Shown here piece by piece: positions 38,401-41,400 of a stretch of 64,000 nucleotides of DNA; position 1 is the first letter of the stretch; the number at the start of each line of letters is the position of its first letter. Both the position numbers and the translations under genes were made by a program. Source of the DNA: Ctena decussata (Eukaryota; Mollusca; Bivalvia; Lucinida; Lucinidae); assembly GCA_963989385.1 (NCBI GenBank), contig OZ022500.1, positions 19,668,460 to 19,732,459 on the forward strand. The letters run 5' to 3'. The notes beneath the pieces are model-generated. The model did no database searches. It saw only the letters and a list, made by a program, of their open reading frames with translations, and was not told where the DNA came from.

Positions 38401-41400
38401 GCACAGTCTTGTCATAGTATGTGCTTTTCATATTGACCCACTTGTTACTAGCAGAATGTTAGACACAGGTATTGCTTTTCTGTTATTGATAACATAACTG
38501 TTATTCCTGTTCCCTGGTTTAGCTTTATAAGATTGAGGCATAGTGTATTTTGATAGATATATTTTTTTCTGTATGAGACATGTCAAATGGTTTCAACTTA
38601 AGGTGTATGGGTACACCTCAAAGGTTGGTAACTTTAATATGCCTGAGGAGCTAATTCTTTTTTTATTTTATTGGGAATATTAGAAGGGCTGAAGTGTTCA
38701 GGAAAGCTAACAATAAAACACAAAAATTGTGTCCCTTTGTACAATTGGTGGGAAAAAAGCTTGGTGGTATGTCCAAACACCTGAAGGCTTAAAAATTATA
38801 TTTTTCATCACAGCATGACTTGGATCCACAGACCACTGAACTGCCAGTTGGAATCCGGTGCTCAGCTGAGAGATTACAAGATGATGGAGTTTATTTATTA
38901 GGTAGGTTATTTGAGCCGTTACATGACAAAACCAACAAAATGGTTGTGCCCCCAGCGCAGCCTCAGATCAGCCTGGGCATCCACCCAGTCTGATCAGAGC
39001 CTTCGCTGTCCGCATGGAGGTAGCTTAGACCCTTAGTTAGGCTTTAAGTGCTTAGCGAAGAGTCTGATCAGACCTATTGGATGCCCAGGCTGATCCGAGT
39101 CTGCGCTGGGCCCACAACCACTTTGTTGGTGTTCTAGTGTCATGGCTCATTTACATTTAACCCATTTATGCTAGATTGACTCTTCTATCCTTATAAATTG
39201 GATGAGTCCATTTGTCAGTTAAGGGGTTTGGTTATTTTTTATCATTTTTATTTTAACCCTATTGCACTCAAAACGGCCAAAACTCCATAGAGTTCTGAGT
39301 GCAATAGTGTTAAGGAGAAATACCCATTTGTCATATGCAAATAGTGTAGATCCTGATCAGAGGCCCTGTTTTGTGGCATCTGATGTGGGTCTGCACTTTT
39401 TGCCAGTGTTCCTTGATGAGACACTAGGCATAAATGGGTTTAATAATCTATTTCGGGCTTGGGAAATTATTGACTGATGAGACATTAGGCATAAATGGGT
39501 TTAATAATCTATTTTTGTGGCTTGGGAAAATATTAACAAAAGGTTCATTTTAGCAAGAGCCTCATGGACGATTTGTTAGTTTTGTAACCTTGAAATTAAG
39601 TCTTTATTTAATTTCTTTCTTAGAAAGTTTGCAAATTCAAAGTTTTCCAGAGGATAATCTCTTTAAGCACAAGAAAACCAGATGATAAAATGTATGTCTG
39701 CAAAATTTCAAAATAATGTTTCATCCAAGCTGTATCATATTGAGAATTTAAAGAATTGAGGGCAGACAGTAGATTCAGATAAGGCCTCGAGTTATGAGCT
39801 GTCACATCTTGTTCTGTGCTGTTTGCAAACTTGTAAGCTATTTTCAGTTTTGGTTGTTTAAGTGTTAAACTGTTTCAAAATGGTATGACCTTTATCAGTA
39901 CAGTGAATTGTTATGAGAACCATTAATTCAATCCTTTGCAAGATGCTCAATAAAACTTTCATGATTGATCAGTTGGTTGATTGCAGTGCTTCTTCACAAA
40001 TTTAAGTTGTTCAACTAGAGCAGATATTGCTTGCTGTTTGCTTTTGATATTTTCTTCTCCTGGGTTGGTGGTTGGTCACTGGAAAACAGTTGCAATCTTT
40101 ATGACAGGTCCAGCTAAGGTGAGTGTGAGGCTGTCGAAAAACTTTTGAATATTGAGACACCTACAAAAGTTACCCCAATTGTCTTAACGATTGAACAGTT
40201 TGGTTTTACGATGCAGCAATGCATCTTTTATATACGGATGGAATGGCAAAAAGTGTAAGCACTGATCAGGCTGCTCCAACTAATCTGGATCTGAACTGTT
40301 TGCTCAGATGTATCTGTCCCAATATTTAGCCTTTTTACAGTTTGTATGAAATACATTTTTTTTATCCACAGAAAATGGTGTATCAATGTTTCTGTGGCTT
40401 GGTCACAATGTAACAGCTGATTGGGTTCAGAAAGTGTTTGGTGTTCAGAGTGCAGCGCAGATTGATATTGATAAGGTGAGTTCTCCTTTAGTTTCATCTC
40501 TGCATGTTTCTTAACCTAATAGATCTTGATGAAATGAATTCTGTCTTAAGTAAACTTGTCTCAAGGCTATGCGAGCTATATGCATCTAGGTCAGCCTGAA
40601 CTTATCCTGGTCAGGCATGATATTCAAAGCTTACATTTCCACACTTTAAGTTGCACCTATAGGAAGATGGACTTCGCCAGCACAACTAGGGCAGCTGAAA
40701 CAAGACAAGGTGGAAACGCTTGAACTTATCTATGGTGCCTCATAGACCTTGCAAAGTTATGATGTAGACTTAATTAATTAGAATTGAGCAAGAGTTAATT
40801 AAATGGAATGGGAAGTTTCACTGAGGCTCTGCAGTCAAAAAATCCTGTAGAATTGAACAGAAATGTTGAGGATGGATGGATGGATGACTTGGCTACTTTT
40901 CAGCAGTATTTCAGTCACACCAGGACAATAGAAAGGTGATTATGAAGGGTTCTGCAACAAAATGCTATTTTAATTTGGACAGGGTCTTGCCTTTAGCAGG
41001 ACTAGAACCTGTGACACTGTGATCTAAAGTCAGGAGCAATAACCACTTTGCCATTCAGATGCTTCAAATGTTCAGACATTTTGAGGTGTATGAAATGTTT
41101 GTACAAGGTTAAGGTCACACTTGCACAGTGACCATGTGTTACACTAATCTTTTATTGTTCCATATATTTTCAGTGTCGGCTGTTGGATCTTGATAACGAT
41201 GTATCACAGACTGTGAGAGCTGTTATACAGAAAGTCAGATCTAGCAGAAATAGATATATGAAGGTGAGTCTGCTCACAGTTAAATAAAGAGTTAAGAGTC
41301 AGTGCTATAGATAAGTAGGGGTAATGGGGATAATTTGGGGATATTTTTTCATATTTCTCCATAAAACATAGTTTGTGACGCCTCATTAGAAGTCTCAGCG

